Shown: one piece after another, positions 8,440 through 18,147 of the stretch
Layout of the letters: every line of letters starts with the position of its first letter
Numbering within the stretch: the stretch's first letter is position 1
Origin: Dokdonella sp.
Lineage (GTDB): Bacteria; Pseudomonadota; Gammaproteobacteria; Xanthomonadales; Rhodanobacteraceae
Reading direction: 5' to 3'
Assembly: GCA_016712865.1 (NCBI GenBank)
Contig: JADJQH010000004.1
Location: 1-48,621, forward strand
DNA: 48,621 bases
Program-made: the position numbers and the translations under genes
Notes under the pieces: generated by a model
Told to the model about the DNA's origin: nothing
Databases searched by the model: none
The model's input: only the letters and a program-made list of their open reading frames with translations

Positions 8440-11400
8440 ATGTCGCGTCGCAACTCTCGTCGTCCGCAAAATCTCAAGGCTTCGGCCCTTTTTCTTGCCG
8501 TACTCGCAGCCCTGCCCCTGGCGGCTCACGCGATCGATCCGGCCAGCCCGATGCAAGTGCGCGTACCCAACCATGCATTTGATCCGCTGCTTGAAGGCGA
8601 ACCGGCATTGAGCCTGGATCAGCGCTTCGATGGCCATGAAGCTGGCCTGCGTCTGGTCCAGTTCGACGGCGCCATCGATGATGCCTGGCTGAAGGGGCTG
8701 GAGCTGTCGGGGCTCAAGGTCTTGCAGTACTACCCGCACAATGCGTACCTGGTGTGGGGGCGACAGCAACGCGCTGGCCACCGCCCAGGCGCGCGGTCAT
8801 GTGCGCTGGAGCGGCAATTTCCATCCGGCCTACAAGGTCAGCGCGGCCCTGGCTGCACGCACGGGCCGCATCCGCAACGTGGATGTCTTCATCTACAACG
8901 ATGGCCATCTGCAACAAACACTCGATGCCCTTGCGGCCCTCGGCGGCACGGTGATCCAGACTTATCCCGCGCAGGCTGACCGGACCTTCTTCGTCGCCGT
9001 GGTCGAGATGAGCGCAAGGTCGCTGGCCGCCGCCGCCGAACTCGGCACGGTGGTGTGGATGGGATATGCCGATCCCAAACCGGTGCTCGACGATGAGATG
9101 TCCGATCAGATCCAGGCCGGCAACTACTCGCAAGCGGGCGTGCCGTTCACCGGTTATCAATCCTTCCTCGGCACCCTCGGATTCGACGGCACCGGCGTGC
9201 GCTGGGCAGTCACCGATGACGGCGTGGATTACGGCCATCCGGACTTGAACACCCACATCGTCGATGGTTACAGCTTCCCCGGCTGCACGCCGGCCCAGCC
9301 CGGCGGCGACTGTCCGGGCAGCGGCCACGGCACGCACGTTGCCGGCATCATCGGCGCCACCGCGGCCGGCGGATTCGCCGACGCCAACGGATTCAAGTAC
9401 GGACTGGGCGTGGCACCGGGTTACGGCATCGTCACGCTCAATGCGATCGCCGGCAATTCCTGGCCACCGGTCGGTGGCTGGCAGGAGAGCAGCAAGCAGG
9501 CGGTCGTGCGCGGCGCCGTGGGCACCAACAATTCATGGACCACCGGCGAAGGCACCAACCACGGGTACCAAGCCTCCGAACGCACGCATGACCTCATCGT
9601 GCGCGACGGCAATTTCGACACTACGGCCATCGAACCCTTCATCGAAGTGTTTTCCGCCGGCAACTCGGGTCCCGGTGCCAACACCCTCACCGCACCCAAG
9701 GAAGCCAAGAACCTGATCGTGGTGGCGGCCACCAACAACTACCGCACCGGTGCCATCAACAGCGTGGCGAGCTTCAGCAGCCGCGGACCCTCGGTCGATG
9801 GGCGAATCGTGCCCACGGTGGCTGCGCCCGGCGCGCAGATCGCATCGACGCGCAGCAACAACAGCCCGGGCAGTTGCGGAACAGCCATTGCCGGCACCAG
9901 CAACCTGTACTCCTTCTGTTCCGGCACCAGCATGGCCTCCCCGCATGTATCCGGCGCGCTGGTGCTGGCCTCGCAATGGTGGCGCGGCTTCAATGCCGGC
10001 GCCAATCCCAGCCCGGCCATGGCCAAGGCCCTGCTCGTCAACAGCGCCGTCCCGCTCGGCACCATTCCGAACATGGTCGAGGGCTGGGGCCGGGTCAATG
10101 TCACCGACCTGATTGCACCCGCCGTGGGGACCGCCTATTTCGACCAGACCGAGATCCTGGCCAACAGCGGCGCCAACTGGACGCGGAGTTTTGGCGTGCT
10201 CGATTCCAGCAAGCCGCTGAAGGTAACCCTGGCGTGGAGTGATGCCCCCGGTGCACCGGGCGCCAATCCTGCCCTCGTCAACAATCTCGATCTGTCGGTG
10301 GTGGCCAGCGGCAACACCTATCTGGGCAATGCATTCAGCGGCGGCTGGAGCACAACGGGTGGCAGCGCCGATGCCCTCAACAACCTGGAAAACGTGTACG
10401 TGCAGAACCCGGGTTCCGGTGGCGTAACGGTCACCGTCAACGCCACCAACATCGCCGGTGATGGCGTGCCAGGCAATGCCGACACCACCGACCAGGACTT
10501 CGCGGTAATTTGTTACAACTGCGCCGAGTTTCCGGATTACGGGGTGCTTTCAACACCCGCGACGCAAGGCATCTGCGCGCCGGCCGATGCCAACTACACG
10601 ATCAATGTCGACAGCATCCTCGGCTACTCCGACCCGGTCACCCTGTCCGTCGGCGGCAATCCGGCCGGCACCACGTCCGCATTCAGCGTCAACCCGGTGA
10701 TCCCGGTCGGCTCCAGCGTGCTGACCATCGGCAATACCGCGGCAGCCACTCCCGGCAGCTACACCCTCGCAATGACTGCCAGCTCGACCTCGGGCAACAA
10801 GTCCTTGAACCTGGGCCTGAACGTGTACAACGCCACACCCGGCAGCAGCACCCTGAGCAACCCGGCCGACGGTGCAAGCAATGTTCCGCCGCAGCCAAGC
10901 TTCAGCTGGAGCGCAGCCAGCCAGGCGGCCACCTACACCATCCAGGTGGCCAGTGATGCGGGCTTCAACACCATTGTCGCCTCGGCCAGTGGCGTCAGTG
11001 GCACCAGTTGGAATTCAAACGTCACCCTCAACACCAGCTCCACTTACTACTGGCGCGTGTGGGCAGACAACATGTGCGGCACCGGCACGCAATCGCAGGT
11101 AAACAGTTTCAATACACAGGCCGCGCCCGGAGACTGCGGGATCGGCAGCACCCCGAACCCGCTGCTCAACACCGACTTTGAATCCGGCCTGTCGGGTTGG
11201 AGCCAGGGCAGCGGCGGCAGCGGAACCAACACCTGGGCAATCAGCAGCAGTGCACCGCACGCAGGCGCTGCGCACCTGCACGCCAACGATACCGCGTCGA
11301 TCACCGACCAGCGCCTGGTCTCGCCCAGCATCGCCTTGCCCTCGGGCGAGAATCCGTTGACCTTGAAGTTCTGGCACCGGCCGGACAATGAATCCTCGGG

Positions 11401-11740
11401 TACGACATGCTATGACGGCGGCATCCTGGAAGTGAGCGACAATGGCGGCACAAGCTGGACGCAAGTGCCTGCCGCCGACATTCTGGTCGGCGGATACACC
11501 GGGTCTATCTCCACAAGCTACAACAATCCGCTAGGCGGCCTGCAAGCCTGGTGTGGCGTGACGAGCTACCAGCAGACCATCGTCGATGTCAGTGACCATG
11601 CCGGCCAGAACGTGCAATTCCGATACCGCCTGGGCACCGACTCCTCGGTTGGCGATGTCGGCTGGGATGTCGATGACGTCTCCGTGCAAAGCTGCAACGT
11701 AACCACCGACGAGATCTTCCAGGACGGCTTCGAACTCTGA
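8440..11740 (+). pseudogene. Secreted subtilisin-like (S8) protease with one-base frameshift
   Basis: The signal peptide (MSRRNSRRPQNLKAS...LAVLAALPLAAHA) starts at ATG 8440, with AGAGGA seven bases upstream. This frame runs to the G run at 8756-8760. Removing one G restores the reading (YLVWGDSNALATAQ) into the long frame to 11740, giving about 1,099 residues. The triad reads D259 in VTDDGVDYGHP, H299 in GHGTHVAG and S497 in GTSMASPHVSG. After it come a beta-sandwich with LVNNLDLSVV, a fibronectin-III-like segment (about 800-890), a MAM-like segment with WDVDDVSV, and the tail DEIFQDGFEL. It is presumably exported by Sec and then crosses or stays at the outer membrane. The long downstream frame has no damage, so a sequencing error or a phase-variable G run are both plausible. 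Confidence 0.85.
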
Positions 11741-11758
11741 CGCCGTTCGACCGACTGC

Positions 11759-11793
11759 ATGCAGCGCGTTGTTCCACCCACAACGCGCTGCAT
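11759..11793. terminator. Perfect 13-bp stem-loop after the protease gene
   Basis: ATGCAGCGCGTTG (11759-11771) and its exact complement (11781-11793) flank a 9-base loop, 18 bp after the protease stop. No T run follows, so it may be a rho-independent terminator without a tail or an mRNA 3'-end stabiliser. Confidence 0.55.
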
Positions 11794-12138
11794 CGGATCA
11801 CACGCACACAAGCACGCCAAAGCACCGCGCATCGCGTCTGCTCGTCGCTCCTGCGAGGGTAGACTGCGAAGGCAGGCAGGAAGGTGCTCCTGTATTTCCT
11901 GCACGCAGGCCATCCATGGCCTTGGATGCCGAAGCGAACATCGGCAGAGCCGATGGCCGGGAGGGCGAGCTGCGAATACAGCGAGTCAACCCGGCGCCAT
12001 TGCTTCTTCGCTTCCGCAGAACGCATGACCGCATTGAAGTAGCGTCATCTTGGGTTACCTTGAATCGCCAGCGGCTTCGCAAACCCGCATCACCGTCGGA
12101 ACGTCGAACCGCGACATCCCCTGTCGCCCTGCGTACGC
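11794..12138. other. Gene-free stretch with a 50-bp dispersed repeat
   Basis: No coding signal was found. The 50 bp at 11866-11915 (GCTCCTGTATTTCCTGCACG...GGCCATCC) match a 50-bp copy at 37266-37315 (GCTCCTGCATTTGCCGCATT...GGCCATCC). The remainder is non-descript and holds the upstream region of the PcfJ-like gene. Confidence 0.55.
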
Positions 12139-13524
12139 ATGATCTTTGGAATTCTGCTCCGCAAATTCACCATGCAACTCCCGCAAGCCTCGTTATCGTT
12201 CTCCAGCGTGCTCGACGAAGCCGCGCACAGTCCGCAGGGCGGATGGATCGCGTGGCTTGAAAGTGCCGAAACGGTGCTGCGCGGCGAGCCGGTCAGCGGT
12301 CCTTTCCGGGTCGTCGAGGATGCGAAGCAACGGCGCTTCCTCGCCAGTGCGCTGATGCTGGGCAACCCAAGCGCCGACATCGATTGGAAGCGCTGGATGT
12401 GCGTGGTATCCAGCGATCGCACCCTGCGACGCGAGGACTTCGACCCCCGCGGGCGCTTCGCCCCTGATCGTCATGCGGCACCGGCGCCGAGCCTGTCCGA
12501 TTTCGACGCACGTTGCTGGCAACGCTACTTCATCCAGCCTTACGGATCGGTTCGCTACCGCTTTCGTCGTCAAGCCGCTGCGGCGTTTCCCCTGCTCGTG
12601 GCTGTGGTGGTGCTGGTCGCGCACTCGGAGGATCGCTGGCCACGCGTGCGCGCCGCATGGGAGGTGATTGATCGCATTGATCGCGGCGAGCCCTTGGTTC
12701 CCGCCTTGCGCGGATTCCTGCATGTCGGCAAAGCCGAGTTGCGCGCGAGCCGCCAGTGCACGCTGATTCCGCCCTTGCATGGTGTCTGGTCGCAGACCCG
12801 CCGCATGTTGCGCGCAGTGGTGAAGCTACCCATCGAAAAACGGCCACGACAATCTGCGCAGTGGGAGCTTGCGTATCAGTACCTCGCCTCATTGGCCCTG
12901 CTGGTCCGACATGATCCCGCGGCTCTGGCGCGTGCCTATCCGCCTACTCCACAAACCCTGGAGGATCTGCACACCCTCGCTCTGACCAACCCGCGAGCGC
13001 GGGCAGGCATCCTGCGCGGTATCGCGCGACACATGACAGCGATCAACCGCGAAGGCTGGGCGTCGACGCGGTTTGAACTGTTGCCGCCCAACCCCGCAGA
13101 TCACGCCACGCAATGGAGCGAAGCGGCGCGCCATGAGTTGCATGGCGAACCCATGCTCATCGAGCTACCCGATGGATGGACCGCAAGAGCCTTGGTCAGC
13201 ATTGCCGAACTGGAAGAAGAAGGGCTGCACATGCAGCATTGCGTCGGGCACTACGCCGTGTATCTGCAACGGGGCGATGGCCGTTTCTTCGCCCTGCGCC
13301 ATCAGAATGGTCGCGACGAGGCGACCTTGTATGTAGCGCTTGAGGAAGCGGACGAGATCGAGGGTGAATCAAGCCGCAATGCAGGCGACGCGCGTTCCGA
13401 ATTGCCGATCCTGGGAATCGAACTGGCGAGCATGCACAGCGCGCCCAACAGCATTCCCGCGCTACGCGCCATGACCGCCCTGCTTGAACACTTGTGGCCC
13501 GGACACAGGACGCGGTTTTTGTAG
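12139..13524 (+). CDS. PcfJ-domain protein
   Basis: This is a 461-residue protein. Its C-terminal part (about 345-455) has the PcfJ-like pattern: ALVSIAELEEEGLHMQHCVG, then YAVYLQRGDGRFFALRH, then ATLYVALEE. The conserved Cys-Val-Gly and the following Tyr are present. The family takes its name from a protein of conjugative plasmid pCF10 and is widespread on mobile elements and in genomic islands. Its molecular function is not established. The N-terminal 340 residues are unrecognised, basic and rich in Arg and Leu, with a short hydrophobic run (FPLLVAVVVLVA) near 155 that is not convincing as a membrane span. The start is uncertain: ATG 12139 is used, and ATG 12172 is also possible. It opens the accessory zone that continues to about 20 kb. 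Confidence 0.75.
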   Translation: MIFGILLRKFTMQLPQASLSFSSVLDEAAHSPQGGWIAWLESAETVLRGEPVSGPFRVVEDAKQRRFLASALMLGNPSADIDWKRWMCVVSSDRTLRREDFDPRGRFAPDRHAAPAPSLSDFDARCWQRYFIQPYGSVRYRFRRQAAAAFPLLVAVVVLVAHSEDRWPRVRAAWEVIDRIDRGEPLVPALRGFLHVGKAELRASRQCTLIPPLHGVWSQTRRMLRAVVKLPIEKRPRQSAQWELAYQYLASLALLVRHDPAALARAYPPTPQTLEDLHTLALTNPRARAGILRGIARHMTAINREGWASTRFELLPPNPADHATQWSEAARHELHGEPMLIELPDGWTARALVSIAELEEEGLHMQHCVGHYAVYLQRGDGRFFALRHQNGRDEATLYVALEEADEIEGESSRNAGDARSELPILGIELASMHSAPNSIPALRAMTALLEHLWPGHRTRFL

Positions 13525-13614
13525 TACGTCAGTAACGAGCTTTCTCGACAAACTGCAAACTGCACCCCTCCCAGCCTGCGATGAAATCGATCAATTGGGG
13601 CGCCGCCCTTGTCG

Positions 13615-13622
13615 AATTTTAG
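13615..13622. repeat. Left 8-bp target duplication of the ISL3-type element
   Basis: AATTTTAG flanks the element on the left and is repeated exactly at 15010-15017. Eight-base AT-rich duplications are typical of the ISL3 family. Confidence 0.85.
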
Positions 13623-15009
13623 GGGTCTTCGCGGATCAGTGTGGGTGCAGGTGGGCATTTTCGGGTAGTGCTGGCAGGAAACTGGCGATGACTTTGAGCT
13701 TGAGGTAGTCCTCGTCGCGGTAGCCGTAGGCGCTGCGCTGGATGACCCGGATCTTGTTGTTCAGTCCTTCCACCAGTCCGAGGCTGACCTTGTTGTCGGG
13801 GTGGCAGTAGGCGGCGATGCCGTCCCAGTGCCGCTCGATCATCCGCGCGAACTTCTGGTATGGCTCCAGTCGTTGCCAGCGCAGGCTCTGCTTCCAGCGC
13901 TCGAAGAACGCGCGAGCGCCGTGTTCGGTACGGTAGCTCCACAGCTGACCGAAGGACTCTTTCAGCAGGTAGGCCGTGTTCAGACGCTTGTTGGCCGCCA
14001 GCAGTTTCCTGAGCGCCTGACGACCGTCCAGGGTGAGGTTCTGGCGGTGGCTCAGCAGGGTGTAGCGCTGGCCTTTGATATAGCTGCGGTCCTTGCCGTG
14101 CAGGCGCTTGTACTCGTCCCGCCGCACCTGATCGAGCGCATCGGACAGGTGGCGCAGGATATGGAACTTGTCGAACACGATGTCGGCATTGGGTGCGTTC
14201 TTGCCCACCGAGTTGCGGAACGGCCGCCACATGTCCATGACCGCCAATTCGATGCGCGCGCTTGTTTGTGGCCCCAAATCAGCGAAGAACTGGTCGATGT
14301 CTGCTTCGGTGCGGCCGCTGCCGCCGAACCAGATCGGCCGGCCACGGTCCAGGTCGCTGACCACCACGCGGTAGTCATGACCCTTGTGGATGGCAATCTC
14401 GTCGATGCCGATGGCGCGCGGCGCGGGCATCCCGGCGCGTCGGACCTGCTCGGCCATGTACAGCTTGGACAAGTCCTTGACCGTGCTGTCGTGCAACCGC
14501 TCCAGTTCGGCCACCGCCTTGTTGGTCATGCTCCGGCACAGGTGACCCACATGCAAGGCAAAGCGCTCGGTGTAGCGCGGGTTTTTCGCCAACCAGTCCA
14601 GCCGCTCTACATGCACGCGACCACACCCGCTGCAGTGGACGTGCCAACGCTCGAACTCCACATGCAGCACCCAACCCGCCACCCGCAGATCGCGAGCAAG
14701 GCAAAGGCGCTTGTCGTAGCGGTTGCGGCAGCGATGGCCACAACCGGAACACACGGCCGTTTTTTTCGGCGCCGCAGGGTCACGATCCGTGCCTTCGGAT
14801 CACCGAACACGCCCTTGAGCGTCGCCGCCGCCACGAAGCCAGGAAAGCAAAACAACTCGCGCAGGCTACGGCCTGTCTTCATCTGGAAACCCCGGTCACA
14901 AAGTCAGAGCAGGAATCCACCGCGCTCCTGCAGCCGGAAGATGGCCTGATTACAGGGGTTCTGGCAACTGTTGACGGCCGGAATCACCCACTCGAATCCG
15001 CGATGAGCC
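13623..15009 (-). mobile_element. ISL3-family insertion sequence, 1387 bp
   Basis: The terminal inverted repeats are 13623-13647 (GGGTCTTCGCGGATCAGTGT...) and 14985-15009 (complement GGCTCATCGCGGATTCGAGT...), matching at about 20 of 25 positions. The flanking 8-bp direct repeat AATTTTAG is perfect. One transposase gene fills the element. The length agrees with ISL3 elements (roughly 1.3-1.5 kb). It inserted at the 3' end of the 15014-15661 gene: that gene's TAA stop lies inside the target duplication, so its protein was not changed. The intact duplication suggests a fairly recent insertion. Confidence 0.9.
13636..14882 (-). CDS. ISL3-family transposase, two frames joined at an A7 run
   Basis: The main frame (13636-14754) carries a cysteine-rich zinc-binding N-terminal part (CSGCGHRCRNRYDKR, then CSGCGRVHVERLDW) and the DDE catalytic core: D in AIGIDEIAIHKG, D in LAVMDMWRPF, E in LGLVEGLNNKIR. 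The family's usual first 40 residues (MKTGRSLRELFCFPGF...) are in another frame starting at ATG 14882. The frames meet at seven A's (14760-14766 complement). A -1 slip on A_AAA_AAA gives ...LRRRKKTAVCSGCGH, about 414 residues in all. This could be programmed frameshifting or a one-base loss. ISL3 transposases are normally one frame. Confidence 0.85.
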
Positions 15010-15017
15010 AATTTTAG
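15010..15017. repeat. Right 8-bp target duplication of the ISL3-type element
   Basis: Exact copy of 13615-13622. It contains the stop codon of the adjacent minus-strand gene (complement TAA at 15014-15016). Confidence 0.85.
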
Positions 15018-15661
15018 GGGTAAGCCGGATTCGAAATCGCCATGATTATGCCGGGCACGCAAGAGTTATCATCGTGCTCTGCGTAGCGATACTCCTTTGG
15101 GAAACACCAAGCCACAGCGTGACAGTTTGTTTTTGACACTTCTAAGATGAGATCTTGTATCGCTGAATTGAACCCATCCGGATCTGGTTCCTTTCTTGAA
15201 TAGACGGCCAGAAATGCCACCGCAAGACAATTTGATGCTTCGGAGTTAGTTCGCGTTTCTTCAGCGGCGATTGTTGCTTGACTCAATACGTTTTTTATAC
15301 TTGTGTGTACCTTTTCCGGCTTGGCAAAAAGCTCAATCCAGTTGAACTTCGCTTCAATGAACTCCTCGGTGTTATCTGTAGCAATCTGCAGGTCTGCACG
15401 CCCTACCCATTTTTCTTTGCTCGAACGACCCCCTTTCTCATGCCGAAACTCTTCCAAGGCGATCCAACCACAGCGCCAAGCAGCCGCCGAAAGCAAGCCG
15501 ATGTTGGCTCGCTCCTTGTGAATATATGGAGCATCGCCCCCCTTCCAGATTCGGCAGTAGCGTTCGATGCATAGCAGCCACTCTTCAAGCAGAGGCTCCC
15601 AATGCTTGAGACCCTTCCGATTCTTGATCACGTAGCCGCGATACGTTGTTTCGCTTGGCAT
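15014..15661 (-). CDS. Unrecognised protein with a PD-(D/E)XK-like signature
   Basis: This 215-residue protein belongs to no family I recognise. The middle has GRADLQIATDNTEEFIEAKF, where an Asp is followed 13 residues later by E-x-K. That arrangement, in a predicted strand-turn-strand, is what PD-(D/E)XK nucleases show, but the motif alone is weak evidence. The rest is rich in Trp and Cys (HWEPLLEEWLLCIERYC near the N-terminus). There is no signal peptide or membrane span. The ATG at 15659-15661 has GGAG seven bases upstream. The gene is visibly AT-richer than its neighbours, suggesting recent acquisition. It lies 277 bp upstream... of the window's transposon side and directly downstream of the AAA+ gene (117 bp gap, same strand), so the two may be transcribed together. 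Confidence 0.6.
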   Translation of the reverse strand: MPSETTYRGYVIKNRKGLKHWEPLLEEWLLCIERYCRIWKGGDAPYIHKERANIGLLSAAAWRCGWIALEEFRHEKGGRSSKEKWVGRADLQIATDNTEEFIEAKFNWIELFAKPEKVHTSIKNVLSQATIAAEETRTNSEASNCLAVAFLAVYSRKEPDPDGFNSAIQDLILEVSKTNCHAVAWCFPKEYRYAEHDDNSCVPGIIMAISNPAYP

Positions 15662-15778
15662 TGGACGTCTCCGAATGGAACTTCTTGGTAGAGATCATGA
15701 GTATAGCTTCGGAAGCAAGCAACCTCGAGGTGTCCGTCGCCGAATCAGCATGGCCACAAGTGTGGTTTGCGGGGGGAA

Positions 15779-17938
15779 TCAACGCACAAACCCAATCCGC
15801 TTGCTGCGGCATTCGGGTTTGATCGCTTGTTCTGCTTCGAGCAGTTGGATCACGGTGTCGACGGTTGCTGCTTCGCCGGTTACCACGCATTGACGCAACG
15901 CATTGGCGACATCACCGGGTGTGATGGCATGCAGTCGGTCCAGTGCGCTCCAGGCGGCTTCACTGGCAACCTTGTCCGTGACACAAGCTTTCGCCACCAG
16001 GGCGCGTCGCTGATCGCGGTTGAGGTAATCAAACTTCAGCTTGAAGTCGAAGCGTCGCAATGATGCCGCGTCCATGGTGTCGATGAGGTTGGTGGACGCA
16101 ACGAAGATTCCTTCGAAGGCTTCCATTTGGGTCAGCAGCTCGTTGACCTGGGCGACTTCCCATGACCACCCTGCACCTGCGCGGTCGCGCAGGAAGCCAT
16201 CCGCCTCATCAATCACCAGAATGGCATTGTCGATTTGTGCTTGCGCAAAGGCGTTGGCGATTTCCTTTTCCGTCTCACCCACGAACATGTTCATGAGGTC
16301 CGAGCCGCGTTTCACCAGTACCGGGCGATCCAGTACGCGGCCGAGGTGATGGGCGAACGCGGTCTTGCCGGTTCCGGGCGGGCCATACAGACACAGGCGC
16401 CCCGAACCACGACGCGCCAGCCCCTTGGCCAATGAATCGAGGTCTGCCGTGGTGTTGATGAAAGCCGGGTCGTAGTGCGAAGGCAGTACGGCGTGGCGAA
16501 ATCCGCATTTCATGCCCATCGCGCGCAAGGAGCTTTCCAGCATGCGCAGCACTTCCTGGTCGCGCTGTTCGACATCCGGGCACTTGAGCGCACGCAACAC
16601 CTTGGCCGCGCGGGCGATCTGCGCCGGTGGCAGCGCTTCAATATCGGCGATGCGCTCGGCACAGGCGGTGGATAGTTGGCCCTTGCGGAAGTAGCGCGCC
16701 AGCATGCGCCTGCGCACTTCTCGACCGGGAGCTTTCATTTCCACAATGAGATCGAAGCGACGCAAGTAGGCGCGATCCATGGCACGGATGCTGTTGCAGG
16801 CCCAGATCGTCGGCACCGGGTTGGTCTCCAGGGTTTCATTCACCCAGCTTTTGCGCAGGCTGTCGGGGCCTGATCCGAACCGCAGGCCAAAGAGTTCTTC
16901 AAGTCCGCCGCCCCCTCCAAACACGTCTTCCACTTCATCGAACAGCAGCATCTGGCCGGGGCGATGCGAAAGAATGCTCTGACTGAATGCGTAGGTCGCG
17001 AAGCGCTTCCTTCCGGAGATCGCCTCACCTTCCTTGTCGACGTTGGGCACTTCGTAGAGATCGCGCTTGAGTGCGGCAGCCAGCGCGCGAGCAAACTCCG
17101 TCTTTCCCGTGCCGGGCGGGCCGTACAACAACACGTTGACTCCCTTGCGTGGGGTGGGGCAAACGCTTTCCATGTAGCGATGCGCGGTACCCAGTGCGGG
17201 GATATGCCTAAAATCATCCAGCACAAGCGTGGCTTTCGGCGCACGTCGCACCAGCCGACTCAAGAAGCCCAATTCACCACGATTCGAGGAAAGCAGTGCT
17301 TCACACAGAAAGTCATTGATATCCAATTGGCTCTCGCGCTCGAAGTCGAATCGACTTTTGTGGAAGATTCCGCAGCGGCGCAACAGACTGGAGTTGTTCA
17401 GCGCAGCGCCGACCTTCGATGCGGACTGAGCGATCATCCCGCCCACAGCCGCATGACAAGCCTTGGCATCTGACGCCATGTGGTAGAACAAGTTATTGAG
17501 GTCACAAACATTCGTCATGACCACGCAAGCGCGCAGTATCAGGCGTTCGCAGTCATTGAGGTGCAGCAACGTGCCGAGTTGATCGATATTGTGTTGCAGG
17601 CGGTCCTTTTGTGGCCAGGTCGCCACTCCCAAGTGTTGCAACTGCAACCCGACAAGTTCACGCACCATGTCACTCGTGATCCCGGTTCGAAACGGATGCT
17701 GCTCCAGTCCAATCAAGGGCAAGATGCTCGATGGCTGAAAACGGCCATCTTCAAGAATCCTTGAGTACCACCTGCGCCTGCTGATCATGCGCAGTGCCAG
17801 CCATGCTGCTTCGCGATGCAAGGCTGAGAGGAAAGGAATGCGACGGAACCTGGCACGCTTGCCTCCCAACAAAGCCAGATTCTTGTCGACTGCTTCGTCA
17901 TCGCAGTTCTCCAACAATTCTTCGAGATCGAGGTTCAT
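15779..17938 (-). CDS. Tandem AAA+ ATPase
   Basis: This 719-residue protein has two AAA+ modules, as in Cdc48-type unfoldases. Domain 1 has Walker A LLYGPPGTGKTEFA (about 271-284), Walker B MLLFDEVED (about 330-337), and an arginine-finger-like YLRRFDLIVEM. Domain 2 has Walker A CLYGPPGTGKTAFA (about 516-529), Walker B AILVIDEADGFL (about 572-583) and SLRRFDFKLKFD. The first 250 residues are unrecognised and may bind substrate or partner. There are no membrane spans, so it should act in the cytoplasm, remodelling or unfolding a protein. The start at ATG 17936-17938 has GGAG six bases upstream. The longer in-frame version to 17986 lacks such a site. It is divergent from a WYL regulator and upstream of the nuclease-like gene. 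FtsH, Lon and ClpA are ruled out by the absence of their protease or N domains. Confidence 0.85.
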   Translation of the reverse strand: MNLDLEELLENCDDEAVDKNLALLGGKRARFRRIPFLSALHREAAWLALRMISRRRWYSRILEDGRFQPSSILPLIGLEQHPFRTGITSDMVRELVGLQLQHLGVATWPQKDRLQHNIDQLGTLLHLNDCERLILRACVVMTNVCDLNNLFYHMASDAKACHAAVGGMIAQSASKVGAALNNSSLLRRCGIFHKSRFDFERESQLDINDFLCEALLSSNRGELGFLSRLVRRAPKATLVLDDFRHIPALGTAHRYMESVCPTPRKGVNVLLYGPPGTGKTEFARALAAALKRDLYEVPNVDKEGEAISGRKRFATYAFSQSILSHRPGQMLLFDEVEDVFGGGGGLEELFGLRFGSGPDSLRKSWVNETLETNPVPTIWACNSIRAMDRAYLRRFDLIVEMKAPGREVRRRMLARYFRKGQLSTACAERIADIEALPPAQIARAAKVLRALKCPDVEQRDQEVLRMLESSLRAMGMKCGFRHAVLPSHYDPAFINTTADLDSLAKGLARRGSGRLCLYGPPGTGKTAFAHHLGRVLDRPVLVKRGSDLMNMFVGETEKEIANAFAQAQIDNAILVIDEADGFLRDRAGAGWSWEVAQVNELLTQMEAFEGIFVASTNLIDTMDAASLRRFDFKLKFDYLNRDQRRALVAKACVTDKVASEAAWSALDRLHAITPGDVANALRQCVVTGEAATVDTVIQLLEAEQAIKPECRSKRIGFVR

Positions 17939-17979
17939 CGAGTGCTCCGGATAGTGGATGCATATTGTGGTATCCGCCT

Positions 17980-17996
17980 GCGACACCGGATGTCGC
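17980..17996. promoter_or_regulatory. Palindrome in the divergent AAA+/WYL promoter region
   Basis: GCGACA and its exact complement TGTCGC flank five bases between the divergently transcribed genes. A second TGTCGC occurs about 40 bp further right. This is a candidate operator for the WYL regulator. It is only a short palindrome, so the call is tentative. Confidence 0.3.
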
Positions 17997-18147
17997 CGTT
18001 GCCCAGAGCAAGCTGCCTGCGTGATACCGACGTGACATGTCGCTTACCTGTGAAAGCATCCCCGCCCGAACACCTGGAGCGGAGCGATGTGAAGCCTTGC
18101 GGCTGATCGCCTGCCATACTTCCATCGAGCCCATTGCGGAAAACGCC

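Noticed and set aside
13615-15017. IS as part of a larger composite transposon with the AAA+ module
   Set aside because: Only one copy of the element is present in the window, and its own 8-bp duplication shows a simple single insertion.
17980-17996. Strong call of a WYL operator
   Set aside because: A 6-bp arm palindrome can occur by chance in this window; kept only as a low-confidence site.
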